Shown in pieces: positions 26,617 to 34,914 of a stretch of 64,000 bases of DNA. The notes beneath the pieces were generated by a model. The model searched no databases. It worked only from the letters and a program-made list of their open reading frames with translations, and had not been told where the DNA came from. A program made the translations under genes and the position numbers. Location: NCBI RefSeq assembly GCF_004342285.1, contig NZ_SMCV01000004.1, forward strand, positions 124,001 through 188,000, written 5' to 3'. Source of the stretch: Klebsiella sp. BIGb0138 (GTDB lineage Bacteria > Pseudomonadota > Gammaproteobacteria > Enterobacterales > Enterobacteriaceae). Each line of letters opens with the position of its first letter. The first letter of the stretch is position 1.

Positions 26617-27576
26617 ATGTGCGCCATGAACAAAGTTTGGGCGATCGGCGATGCGTCCGTGGACCTGGTGGCGGAAACGCCGGATAGCTACCTGAAATGT
26701 CCCGGCGGCGCATCGGCGAACGTTGGGGTCTGCGTGGCCAGGCTGGGAGGAGACTGCGGTTTTATCGGCTGTCTGGGGGACGATGAGGCCGGGCGTTTTT
26801 TGCGTCAGGTATTTCAGGATAACGGCGTCGATGTCTCCTTTTTGCGGCTGGATGCCGCGCTGACCAGCGCAGTGCTGATTGTTAACCTGACTGCTGAAGG
26901 GGAGCGCAGCTTTACCTATCTGGTGCATCCCGGCGCCGATACGTTTGTCTCGCCGCGGGACCTGCCGCAATTTCGCGCCCATGAGTGGTTTTACTTCAGT
27001 TCGATTGGCCTGACGGACAGCCCCGCTCGTGAAGCGTGCCTGGAGGGGGCCAGACGGATGCGCGAAGCCGGCGGATACGTCCTGTTTGATGTCAATTTAC
27101 GTAGCAAGATGTGGCGGGATTCGGGCGAAATCCCGGGGCTTATCGCCCAATCCGCCGCCCTTGCGTCTATCTGCAAAGTCTCCGCCGATGAACTCTGCCA
27201 GCTGAGTGGAGCCCGTTGCTGGCAGGATGCCCGTTACTACCTGCGCGATCTGGGTTGTGCAACCACCATCATTTCATTGGGCGCGGATGGCGCGCTGTTG
27301 ATCGATGCTCAAGGTGAACGCAGCTTCCCCGCGCCGAAAGTTGACGTCGTTGACACCACCGGGGCAGGCGACGCCTTTGTCGGCGGGCTGCTCTCCTCGC
27401 TCTCGCAAACCAACGTCTGGAACCATGCTCTGCTGGCAGAGGCCGTCAATCGTGCCAACGCCTGCGGCGCGATGGCGGTGACGGCGAAAGGGGCCATGAC
27501 CGCCCTGCCGTTTTCCGACCAGTTACACACTTTTTTGGCCAGCCATACGCTGGCGCAAGCCATGACCGTGAAATAA
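26617..27576 (+). CDS. Aminoimidazole riboside kinase (PfkB family, STM4066-like)
   Basis: 319 residues of the PfkB/ribokinase family. Both signatures are present: the sugar-binding GGASANVGVCVARLGG near residue 31 and the catalytic/anion-hole DTTGAGDAFVGGLL near 250, with the base Asp. It matches my recollection of Salmonella STM4066 almost line for line. That enzyme phosphorylates aminoimidazole riboside to the ribotide, an intermediate shared by purine and thiamine synthesis. AAGGAG precedes the ATG. It lies between the transporter and the glycohydrolase with gaps of about ten bases, so co-transcription is near certain. Confidence 0.9.
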   Translation: MCAMNKVWAIGDASVDLVAETPDSYLKCPGGASANVGVCVARLGGDCGFIGCLGDDEAGRFLRQVFQDNGVDVSFLRLDAALTSAVLIVNLTAEGERSFTYLVHPGADTFVSPRDLPQFRAHEWFYFSSIGLTDSPAREACLEGARRMREAGGYVLFDVNLRSKMWRDSGEIPGLIAQSAALASICKVSADELCQLSGARCWQDARYYLRDLGCATTIISLGADGALLIDAQGERSFPAPKVDVVDTTGAGDAFVGGLLSSLSQTNVWNHALLAEAVNRANACGAMAVTAKGAMTALPFSDQLHTFLASHTLAQAMTVK

Positions 27577-27585
27577 GGAGTCATC

Positions 27586-28626
27586 ATGTACATCGATCAA
27601 CATAAAATACTGGGGTGTCTGGTTGGCGCCGCCGCCGCCGACGCGATGGGGGCGGCAACGGAAGTCCGTACCCAACAGCAAATCAAAGACTACTTTGGCG
27701 GATGGGTAACGACCTTTCAGAAACCCCCGGCCGATACCTTTGGTCGTTGCAACGAAGCGGGCATGTGTACCGATGATTTTATCCAGGCAAAGTACATCAT
27801 GGATGCGCTGCTGCGCCACCAGCGTCAGGTGAGCGACGAGGCGATGCGTGAAGCCTTCCAGCGCTGGCTGGATTACCCTTTCTATGCCAATTTCACTGGC
27901 CCGACGACGCGTGCGGCGATGAAAGCGATATTTAACGATAATCGCGCATCGCTACAGGGCGAGCTGGAAGGCGAAAAACAGTCAGTACAGATTATCAACA
28001 AGGGCAATGCGGAGGCGACCAACGGCGCCGCGATGAAGATTTGGCCGGCGGCCGTGCTGCATCCCGGCGATATCGACGCGGCGATTGACTGCGCGCTGCA
28101 GATTTGCCGATTTACGCACAATAACGTGCTGGCGATGTCCGGCGCGGCGGCGATGGCGGCGGCGACCAGTGAAGCCTTAAAGATGCAGACCGATGCGGAT
28201 AGCATTATTGCCGCGGGGGTTTATGGGGCGCAGAGAGGGCACCTGCTCGCCCGGGAGCGGGGGGCGATGATGGTCGCCGGCCCTTCCGTCGCACGGCGAA
28301 TCGAACTGGCGGTTGATATCGGTAAGCGCCACCGTCACTGGGAAACCGCGATTGTGGAAATTGCGGATATTATTGGTTCCGGCCTGCACGTCAGCGAAGC
28401 CGTACCGGCGGCCTTTGGTCTGTTCGCGTGTTGTCCGGATTCTGCCGTAGATGCTATTATTTCCGCCGTTAATGTTGGCAACGATACCGATACCGTCGCG
28501 ACCATGGTTGGGGCGATCTCCGGCGCATTCCATGGTGTAAACGCTTTTCCAGCCGATTATTTAACGACCGTGGATCGGATGAATCATTTCGATTTGGCAG
28601 AACTGGCCAGGCAAATCGCAGGGTAG
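27586..28626 (+). CDS. ADP-ribosylglycohydrolase family protein
   Basis: 346 residues with the DraG-like all-helical fold. Metal-ligand motifs appear as GAAAADAMGAATEV near the N-terminus, TDDFIQAKYIM near residue 64 and the C-terminal NVGNDTDTVATMVGAISGAFHG, which holds the di-magnesium aspartates. The family cleaves N- or O-glycosidic bonds to ribose. Next to a riboside kinase and a sugar symporter, a role on a small riboside is more likely than protein de-ADP-ribosylation. E. coli yegU in the yegTUVW cluster is an analogous arrangement. The real substrate is unknown. Confidence 0.87.
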   Translation: MYIDQHKILGCLVGAAAADAMGAATEVRTQQQIKDYFGGWVTTFQKPPADTFGRCNEAGMCTDDFIQAKYIMDALLRHQRQVSDEAMREAFQRWLDYPFYANFTGPTTRAAMKAIFNDNRASLQGELEGEKQSVQIINKGNAEATNGAAMKIWPAAVLHPGDIDAAIDCALQICRFTHNNVLAMSGAAAMAAATSEALKMQTDADSIIAAGVYGAQRGHLLARERGAMMVAGPSVARRIELAVDIGKRHRHWETAIVEIADIIGSGLHVSEAVPAAFGLFACCPDSAVDAIISAVNVGNDTDTVATMVGAISGAFHGVNAFPADYLTTVDRMNHFDLAELARQIAG

Positions 28627-28642
28627 CGTTTTTCACCCTGCC

Positions 28643-28662
28643 GGGGACGGCGAACCGTCCCC
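28643..28662 (+). repeat. Hairpin between glycohydrolase and GntR genes
   Basis: GGGGACGG and CCGTCCCC form an eight-base-pair stem with a CGAA loop. There is no T-run, so it may stabilise the upstream mRNA or partly separate regulator expression from the metabolic genes. Confidence 0.45.
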
Positions 28663-28689
28663 TGCTGGCGAAGACGTGAGGTGCGTAGT

Positions 28690-29412
28690 TTGCAGGTTGA
28701 TAAAACGAGCTTTACTCCGCTTTATAAGCAATTGTTTTTTATCCTCTGTCAGCAGATCCAGAATGGCGCTTTGCCGGTGGGTAGCCAGCTGCCTACGCAA
28801 AAAGAGATTGCCAGGGCGTATAACGTTTCACTGATCGTGGTTAAGCAGGCCTGGAGTGAACTGATTAACGCGGGCATTATCTCATCGCAACGCGGTAGCG
28901 GCTCGATAGTGTGTACGGTGCCGGAGGGGGTCAACTATGGGCACACTTTTCGCGGCATCACCCGAGATTTGCAGGATGCCAGTATTGCGATTGAAAACCG
29001 GGTGCTGGAGATCGTTCCGCGCCGGGCGCGCGATGCGCATGCGGATGGGCTCAGCCTGCCGGCGCATCACCATTATCTGTACATTTCGCGTATTCGCTAT
29101 CTGAACAACCGCCCTTTTAACCATGAGAAGATCTATCTCGACCTGAGTTTCTTCCCGGGCCTCGAATTAACGGCAGAAGCGCTGGCGCACACGTCGCTCT
29201 ACTCCTTGCTGAACGTTACCAGCGACTCCGCGATTGAAAAAGTAGAGGCGGTTTTACCGTCTGCAGAACTGTGTGAGAAATTGCAGATTGCTGCCAACAA
29301 GCCGCTGCTCTCCGTCGCCAGACAGACTTTTCAGGCCGGGCGCGATATCCCGTTCGAGTATTGCCGTTACTACGTCCTGTCCGAGTATTTTGGCGAAATT
29401 CATTATCATTGA
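28690..29412 (+). CDS. GntR family regulator with UTRA domain
   Basis: About 240 residues. The N-terminal winged helix (TPLYKQLFFILCQQIQNGAL, LPTQKEIARAYNVSLIVVKQ) and a C-terminal UTRA ligand domain (HYLYISRIRYLNNRPFNHEK, ending FEYCRYYVLSEYFGEIHYH) place it in the HutC subgroup. I prefer the TTG at 28690, which has GAGGTG six bases upstream; a GTG at 28681 has no spacing for a ribosome-binding site. It closes the riboside cassette and probably represses it through the palindrome at 25101. The ligand is likely a pathway metabolite. Confidence 0.87.
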   Translation: MQVDKTSFTPLYKQLFFILCQQIQNGALPVGSQLPTQKEIARAYNVSLIVVKQAWSELINAGIISSQRGSGSIVCTVPEGVNYGHTFRGITRDLQDASIAIENRVLEIVPRRARDAHADGLSLPAHHHYLYISRIRYLNNRPFNHEKIYLDLSFFPGLELTAEALAHTSLYSLLNVTSDSAIEKVEAVLPSAELCEKLQIAANKPLLSVARQTFQAGRDIPFEYCRYYVLSEYFGEIHYH

Positions 29413-29568
29413 CCTGGCGGCGTAGTGTGACGTTCGTCCGGATCGTCCGTCGGCCGGACAGTCTCACCGGTAGCGCGATCCGGAATACCTAAAAGACCTA
29501 CCCTATCTGGCGTTTACCTGCCGGAACAACCGTCGTATTCTTGCTGAAAAAAACGACAGGAGACAGGT

Positions 29569-30873
29569 ATGTCGCTCTGGCTTTCTCACCCTCTGTTCCT
29601 TCCCTCGCTGATTGTCGCAATCACTATTCTGCTATGGGCGACCTCGCTACTGCCGGAGTTTATGACGGCGCTGTTGTTTTTTGCCGCGGCGATGATGGCT
29701 AAAATCGCGCCGCCGGAGGTGATCTTTGGCGGTTTCGCCTCCTCGGCGTTCTGGCTGGTGTTCAGTGGTTTTGTCCTCGGTATTGCGATCCGCAAAACCG
29801 GACTGGCGGACAGAGCGGCGCGGGCGCTATCGGCCCGGCTGACGGACTCCTGGCCGCTGATGGTCGGCAGCGTCGTGCTGCTGAGCTATGCGCTGGCCTT
29901 CGTGATGCCGTCCAATATGGGGCGCATCGCGTTGTTGATGCCGATCGTGGCGGCGATGGCGAAACGGGCCGGTATCGAAGACGGCACGCGTTCCTGGTAC
30001 GGGCTGGCGCTGGCGGTGGGTTTTGGTACCTTCCAGCTATCGGCGACTATTCTGCCGGCCAACGTCCCGAACCTGGTGATGAGCGGCGCGGCCGAAGGGT
30101 CGTACGGGATTCACCTCAACTATCTCCCCTATTTGCTGCTGCACACGCCGGTGCTGGGCTGGCTGAAGGGCGCGGTATTAATCGCGCTGATCTGCTGGCT
30201 GTTCCCGGGGAAACCCCATCCACCGCGCGATCTGACGCCGTTACCGCCGATGAGCTGGGATGAGAAGCGTCTGGCCTGGCTGCTGGCGGTCGTGCTGACT
30301 CTGTGGGTGAGCGAGAGCTGGCACGGCATTGGCCCCGCCTGGACGGGGCTGGCCGCGGCGGTGGTGACGCTGCTGCCGCGGGTCGGGTTTATCAGCGGGG
30401 AGGAGTTCTCCAGCGGGGTGAATATACGCACCTGCATTTACGTCGCCGGGATCCTTGGGCTGGCGATTACCGTCACCCAAACGGGGATCGGCGAAGTGGT
30501 CGGCAATGCGTTGCTGCAGGTCATGCCGCTTGATAAGGAGAGCCCATTCACCAGTTTCCTGGCGCTCACCGGTATTACCAGCGCCCTGAACTTTATTATG
30601 ACCGCCAACGGCGTACCCGCGCTGTACACCACTTTTGCGCAGAGTTTTTCCGATGCAACCGGCTTCCCGCTGTTAAGCGTGATTATGATTCAGGTATTGG
30701 GCTACTCAACGCCGCTGCTGCCGTATCAGGCGTCGCCGATTGTGGTGGCGATGGCGCTGGGGAAAGTGCCTGCGCGGGCCGGGATGTTGCTGTGCATTGC
30801 GCTGGCGGCGGTCAGCTATCTGCTGCTGTTGCCGCTGGACTATATGTGGTATCAGGCGCTGGGGAAACTGTAG
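29569..30873 (+). CDS. DASS/SLC13-type anion transporter
   Basis: 434 residues with 11-12 membrane helices of the divalent anion:Na+ symporter superfamily. Two repeated hairpin motifs are visible: AFVMPSNMGRIALLMPIVAAMA around residue 110 and its second-half counterpart FIMTANGVPALYTTFA near 345. AGGAGA lies just upstream. It has its own promoter region (156 bases after the GntR gene). Relatives carry dicarboxylates, citrate or sulfate; the cargo here is open. It is absent between cdh and tpiA in E. coli. Confidence 0.85.
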   Translation: MSLWLSHPLFLPSLIVAITILLWATSLLPEFMTALLFFAAAMMAKIAPPEVIFGGFASSAFWLVFSGFVLGIAIRKTGLADRAARALSARLTDSWPLMVGSVVLLSYALAFVMPSNMGRIALLMPIVAAMAKRAGIEDGTRSWYGLALAVGFGTFQLSATILPANVPNLVMSGAAEGSYGIHLNYLPYLLLHTPVLGWLKGAVLIALICWLFPGKPHPPRDLTPLPPMSWDEKRLAWLLAVVLTLWVSESWHGIGPAWTGLAAAVVTLLPRVGFISGEEFSSGVNIRTCIYVAGILGLAITVTQTGIGEVVGNALLQVMPLDKESPFTSFLALTGITSALNFIMTANGVPALYTTFAQSFSDATGFPLLSVIMIQVLGYSTPLLPYQASPIVVAMALGKVPARAGMLLCIALAAVSYLLLLPLDYMWYQALGKL

Positions 30874-30887
30874 CGGAATAAGAAAAC

Positions 30888-30919
30888 CCGGAGGCGGCGC
30901 TGGCGCGTCTCCTCCGGGC
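30888..30919. terminator. Hairpin between the convergent DASS transporter and tpiA
   Basis: CCCGGAGG pairs with CCTCCGGG around a GC-rich loop, just after the DASS stop. A second GC-rich stretch with ten consecutive G (30965-30974) follows before tpiA. Both transcripts probably end in this space. Confidence 0.55.
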
Positions 30920-30989
30920 TATGCGTATTGCACTTTCCCGTCCCCCGGTAGGCGGAGCGCCGCCGGGGGGGGGGTGGGGCTATCGAACG

Positions 30990-31757
30990 TTACGCTTTTT
31001 TCGCCGCTTCGGCCGCTTTAACGATCACCGCGAAAGCGTCAGCTTTCAGGGATGCGCCGCCAACCAGCGCGCCGTCGATGTCCGGCTGGGTGAACAGCTC
31101 TGCGGCGTTGGAGGCGTTAACGGAGCCGCCGTACTGGATGATCACCTGCTCAGCCACTTTGGCGTCGGCTTTAGCGATGTGGTCACGGATGAATTTGTGT
31201 ACAGCCTGAGCCTGAGCCGGGGTGGCGGATTTGCCGGTGCCAATTGCCCATACCGGTTCGTAAGCGATGACCACGCCTTCGAATGCCGCTGCGCCCTGGG
31301 TTTTCAGGACGGCGTCGATCTGACGTGCGCAAACTTCTTCCGTTTTGCCCGCTTCGTTTTCTGCTTCGGTTTCACCGATGCACAGAACCGGAATCAGACC
31401 CTGCTCTTTCAGGACGGCGAATTTCTTCGCGATGAGCTCGTCAGATTCTTTGTGGTAAGTACGACGCTCTGAGTGACCGATGATGATGTATTCAGCACCG
31501 ACATCTTTCAGCATCTGAGCAGAGGTTTCACCGGTGAATGCGCCGGACAGGTTCAGGTCAACGTTCTGCGCGCCCAGGTGAATGTGGCTACCTTCCGCAG
31601 CATGCTTAGCCAGGTCGATGTACATTTCTGGCGGAGCGATTGCAACGGCACAGCCAGAAACGCCAGCCAGCTCGGTACGCAGGTTCGCAACCAGTTCGTT
31701 TACCATGTGGCGGCTGCCGTTCAGTTTCCAGTTACCCATCACTAAAGGATGTCGCAT
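30990..31757 (-). CDS. tpiA: Triosephosphate isomerase
   Basis: 255 residues, complete. It interconverts dihydroxyacetone phosphate and glyceraldehyde 3-phosphate in glycolysis and gluconeogenesis. Catalytic residues are visible: Lys in MGNWKLNGS, the electrophilic His in IIGHSERR, and the Glu in [20 protein letters not shown], which is followed by the mobile loop. The phosphate-binding end [10 protein letters not shown] and GALVGGASL is intact. Its gene order with yiiQ and yiiR matches E. coli. Confidence 0.99.
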   Translation of the reverse strand: MRHPLVMGNWKLNGSRHMVNELVANLRTELAGVSGCAVAIAPPEMYIDLAKHAAEGSHIHLGAQNVDLNLSGAFTGETSAQMLKDVGAEYIIIGHSERRTYHKESDELIAKKFAVLKEQGLIPVLCIGETEAENEAGKTEEVCARQIDAVLKTQGAAAFEGVVIAYEPVWAIGTGKSATPAQAQAVHKFIRDHIAKADAKVAEQVIIQYGGSVNASNAAELFTQPDIDGALVGGASLKADAFAVIVKAAEAAKKA

Positions 31758-31866
31758 TTTAATTCTCCACGCTACTTAAGCGAATTAAGGAATATAGCCG
31801 CCCGTCAGGGCAGCATGGTCTGTCAAACAGTATAGAGATTCATCGTTGGAAAGGCTTTGCTTTTTG

Positions 31867-32466
31867 TCATTTATTATTGCTCTCCAGCGTTTCAGATAGC
31901 GCCAGCTTAATCGGTTCAACAGCGAAGGTCAGCCCCTTTTCGCCGTTGTCCGCGACGACATAACGGATTGCGCCTTCCGTTTCCGAGAAGTAGCGTTTGC
32001 CCTTTCCGGCGGCGAGCATTTTTTGCAGTTTTTGCTGGCTCTGCGCCGCGCTAAAGGTGGGGACGAACGCGCGTAATACGGCGCTCATATACTCCTGTGC
32101 TTTGTTCCTGGCCGCTTTCTGCTCTGGCCCCTGAATAGGCAGCCAGGTTATCTGCATCGATTTTATTTTGAGCGTGCCGCGCTCCAGCGCGGTGGAGGCG
32201 TAGAGGTTCTCATTAATTTTGCTTGCCGCGCGCGTCAGGTTCGCCCGATCGCGGCTGGAGGCGATCGCGCGAAATTCATTCAGCTGGAGCTTCGGATTAT
32301 CGGCGTTGAATTTCTCGCGAAACTCGCTGATGGAGATGTCAAAGGTCGGCGCGCCTGCCAGCAGATAGGGGGCGGTCGCGGCGGAGTCAGGTTCGGCGGA
32401 CAACGCCTTCGGGCCGACAGATAGCGCTGTCAGCCCAATCAAACATACCGTTGCCCACGTCTTCAT
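31867..32466 (-). CDS. yiiQ: DUF1454 family periplasmic protein YiiQ
   Basis: 199 residues with a cleavable signal peptide (ending LSVGPKALSA) and a body that matches E. coli YiiQ, including SAATAPYLLAGAPTFD-like and ASKINENLYASTALERGTLK segments. The family DUF1454 is secreted and of unknown function. It lies 109 bases upstream of tpiA on the same strand and may share its transcription, as in E. coli. Confidence 0.93.
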   Translation of the reverse strand: MKTWATVCLIGLTALSVGPKALSAEPDSAATAPYLLAGAPTFDISISEFREKFNADNPKLQLNEFRAIASSRDRANLTRAASKINENLYASTALERGTLKIKSMQITWLPIQGPEQKAARNKAQEYMSAVLRAFVPTFSAAQSQQKLQKMLAAGKGKRYFSETEGAIRYVVADNGEKGLTFAVEPIKLALSETLESNNK

Positions 32467-32577
32467 GCCAATCTTCCTTTTTTTGCCTGCTGACGATTAA
32501 AACGGGAACCGTCGCGCTTGTCAAAAAGTGACGGCTCCAGGGTAAACTATCCGCATGATGATGCTAAGGAATAAAAG

Positions 32578-33006
32578 ATGACCCTACAGCAGTGGATGTT
32601 CTCAATTAAAGGGCGTATCGGGCGCCGTGATTTCTGGATTTGGATCGGGATCTGGATCCTTGCCATGGGCGCGCTGTTTACCCTGGCCGGTACGAATTTG
32701 CTCAACGTGCAGACCGCCGCTTTTATTCTGGTATGCCTGCTGTGGCCGACGGCGGCGGTCACCGTCAAACGTCTGCACGACCGCGGCAGGTCGGGGCTAT
32801 GGGCGCTGCTGATGATTCTGGCGTGGATGCTGCTGGCCGGGAACTGGTCAATACTGCCGGGGGTCTGGCAGTGGGGAGTCGGGCGCTTTGTGCCGACGCT
32901 GATTATCGTCATGATGCTCATCGACCTGGGCGCGTTTGTCGGCACCCGGGGCGAGAATAAATTTGGCAAAGAGACGCAGGATGTTCGCTGGAGGGCGGCC
33001 TCCTGA
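32578..33006 (+). CDS. yiiR: DUF805 inner-membrane protein YiiR
   Basis: 142 residues with a DUF805 N-terminus (WMFSIKGRIGRRDFWIW) and four hydrophobic helices. The conserved cytoplasmic loop VKRLHDRGRSGLWALLM lies between TM2 and TM3. The function is unknown; the family consists of small integral membrane proteins. It is divergent from yiiQ. Its stop abuts that of fpr with no space. E. coli has two further genes (yiiS, uspD) between yiiR and fpr that are absent here. Confidence 0.9.
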   Translation: MTLQQWMFSIKGRIGRRDFWIWIGIWILAMGALFTLAGTNLLNVQTAAFILVCLLWPTAAVTVKRLHDRGRSGLWALLMILAWMLLAGNWSILPGVWQWGVGRFVPTLIIVMMLIDLGAFVGTRGENKFGKETQDVRWRAAS

Positions 33007-33753
33007 TCACCAGTATTGTTCGGCCGTCATGTGGCCCGGCCGGCGGCGCAGATGTTTGGTCATCTGCCGGGTCTCTTTGAGCAGCTGCTGGGTATCGCGC
33101 ACCATCTGCGGGTTACCGCAAAGCATCACGTGGCTATTGTCGGCGTTCATCGGCAGGCCAACCGCCTCTTCCAGCGCGCCGGTCTCGATCAGAAACGGAA
33201 TCCGCCCGGTCAGCGAACCGGCGGCGGTTTCGCGGCTCACAACGGTCTGAATCCGCAGCTTTCCGCCATAGCGCTGTTCTAATTCGCGCATCAACGGCAG
33301 GTAGCTTAAATCGGCCTCATAGCGTGCGGCATGGACCAGCACCAGGTTCTTAAAGCGCGCAAGATCCTGACCTTCCTGGAGAATGGACAGATACGGGCCG
33401 AGCGCGGTGCCGGTGGCCAGCATCCACAGCGTTTCGCAATCCGGCACCTCTTCCAGCACGAAGAAGCCTGCGGCTTCGCTGACCAGCTGAACTTCATCCC
33501 CCGGCTTCAGCGCTGCCAGGCGCGGGCTGAGTTTACCTTCAGGGACGGTGACCAGATAGAACTCCAGGTCGGGATTACCGGGGGCGTTAACATAGGAATA
33601 GGCGCGCTGTACGCGTTCGCCGTCGATTTCCAGCCCGAGCTTGGTAAATTGCCCGGCGGTAAACGGATGCACAGGCGCGCGTACGTACAAGCTGAACAGC
33701 GCATCGGTCCAGAACTCTACTTTTGTTACTTTGCCGCTAACCCAGTCCGCCAT
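33007..33753 (-). CDS. fpr: Ferredoxin/flavodoxin-NADP+ reductase
   Basis: 248 residues, the E. coli Fpr length. FAD binding is shown by RAYSYVNAPGNPDLEFYLV (R-x-Y-S motif) near residue 50, NADP binding by LATGTALGPYLSIL and CGNPQMVRDTQQLL, and the C-terminal Tyr-Trp stacks on the flavin. It passes electrons between NADPH and flavodoxin or ferredoxin, and in E. coli is induced by SoxRS. The start at 33753 (MADWVSGKV) is the known N-terminus; the open frame extends 22 codons upstream. Confidence 0.97.
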   Translation of the reverse strand: MADWVSGKVTKVEFWTDALFSLYVRAPVHPFTAGQFTKLGLEIDGERVQRAYSYVNAPGNPDLEFYLVTVPEGKLSPRLAALKPGDEVQLVSEAAGFFVLEEVPDCETLWMLATGTALGPYLSILQEGQDLARFKNLVLVHAARYEADLSYLPLMRELEQRYGGKLRIQTVVSRETAAGSLTGRIPFLIETGALEEAVGLPMNADNSHVMLCGNPQMVRDTQQLLKETRQMTKHLRRRPGHMTAEQYW

Positions 33754-33807
33754 ATTCTTCTCCCGTTGCGCGAAACGTAGCCCTATCTTCGTTGCAGACG
33801 GCGAAGA

Positions 33808-33831
33808 TTTCCAGCCCAACGGGGCTGGAAA
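33808..33831 (-). terminator. Hairpin between glpX and fpr
   Basis: TTTCCAGCCC and GGGCTGGAAA form a ten-base-pair stem with a four-base loop, 20 bases beyond the glpX stop. The downstream minus-strand sequence is TCTTCG, a weak T tract, so it may be an attenuator or a 3'-end stabiliser. Confidence 0.55.
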
Positions 33832-33850
33832 GCTCTATTGATCAAATATT

Positions 33851-34861
33851 TCACAGAATGTGGCGTTGGATGTCCGGGTCTTTACGATCGAGATAATGAA
33901 TGGACTGGATCCGGCGAATGGTGCGGGATTTCCCGCGGATTAGCAGCGTCTCGGTGGTGGCCATATTCCCTTTGCGGGTGATGCCATCCAGCAGATCGCC
34001 TTTGGTGATGCCGGTGGCGGAGAACACCACGTTATCACTGCGCGCCATCTCGTCCAGACGCAGGACTTTACCCGCTTCGATCCCCATCTCTTTGCAGCGT
34101 GCCAGTTCGTTCTCACCGATGCGACGGTTTTCGGCGCTATCGCCTTTGACAGCGTGACGGGCCAGCAGGCGGCCGTGCATATCGCCGTCCAGCGCCCGAA
34201 TGACCGCCGCGGAGACGACGCCTTCCGGCGCGCCGCCGATACCGTACAGGACGTCGACTTCACTATCCGGCATACAGGTCAGGATCGACGCCGCCACGTC
34301 GCCGTCCGGAATGGCAAAGACGCGTACGCCTAGCTGCTGCAGATCGGCAATCACCGCATCATGGCGCGGCTTGGCCAGAATGGTCACGGTCAGCTCGGTC
34401 AGCGGTTTGTTCAACGCGTTGGCGATATTGCGCAGGTTTTCCGCCAGCGGCAGGTTGAGGTCAATGGCCTCTTTTGCCCCTGGGCCGACAATCAGTTTTT
34501 CCATGTACATATCCGGGGCGTTCAGGAAGCAACCTTTATCGCCCACCGCCATCACCGCCAGCGCATTGGCCTGGCCCATGGCGGTCATGCGCGTTCCTTC
34601 GATGGGATCAACGGCGATATCGACAGCGTCACCCATGCCGGTGCCTACCCTCTCACCAATATAGAGCATGGGCGCTTCGTCGATTTCACCTTCGCCAATG
34701 ACGATGGTGCCGTCGATATTAATCAGGTTGAGCATAATACGCATGGCGTTGACCGCTGCGCCGTCGGCGGTATTCTTATCGCCACGGCCCAGCCATTTAT
34801 AGCCCGCGAGGGCGGCCGCTTCGGTCACACGCGAAAATTCGATGGCCAGTTCTCGTTTCAT
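33851..34861 (-). CDS. glpX: Fructose-1,6-bisphosphatase class II
   Basis: 336 residues, full length. GlpX dephosphorylates fructose 1,6-bisphosphate in gluconeogenesis and is related to the inositol-phosphatase fold. Metal-site motifs are clear: GEGEIDEAPML near residue 57 and DPIEGTRMT near 88, with the substrate segment YGIGGAPEGVVSAA. In E. coli it is the third gene of glpFKX; here it lies 53 bases downstream of recG on the same strand with no visible terminator, so it may be transcribed with the spoT-trmH-recG operon. Confidence 0.98.
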   Translation of the reverse strand: MKRELAIEFSRVTEAAALAGYKWLGRGDKNTADGAAVNAMRIMLNLINIDGTIVIGEGEIDEAPMLYIGERVGTGMGDAVDIAVDPIEGTRMTAMGQANALAVMAVGDKGCFLNAPDMYMEKLIVGPGAKEAIDLNLPLAENLRNIANALNKPLTELTVTILAKPRHDAVIADLQQLGVRVFAIPDGDVAASILTCMPDSEVDVLYGIGGAPEGVVSAAVIRALDGDMHGRLLARHAVKGDSAENRRIGENELARCKEMGIEAGKVLRLDEMARSDNVVFSATGITKGDLLDGITRKGNMATTETLLIRGKSRTIRRIQSIHYLDRKDPDIQRHIL

Positions 34862-34914
34862 AATCCACTCGTTGTGATGAAAAATTGCGCGCAGCGGGGG
34901 CGTTGCCGCTCTCC

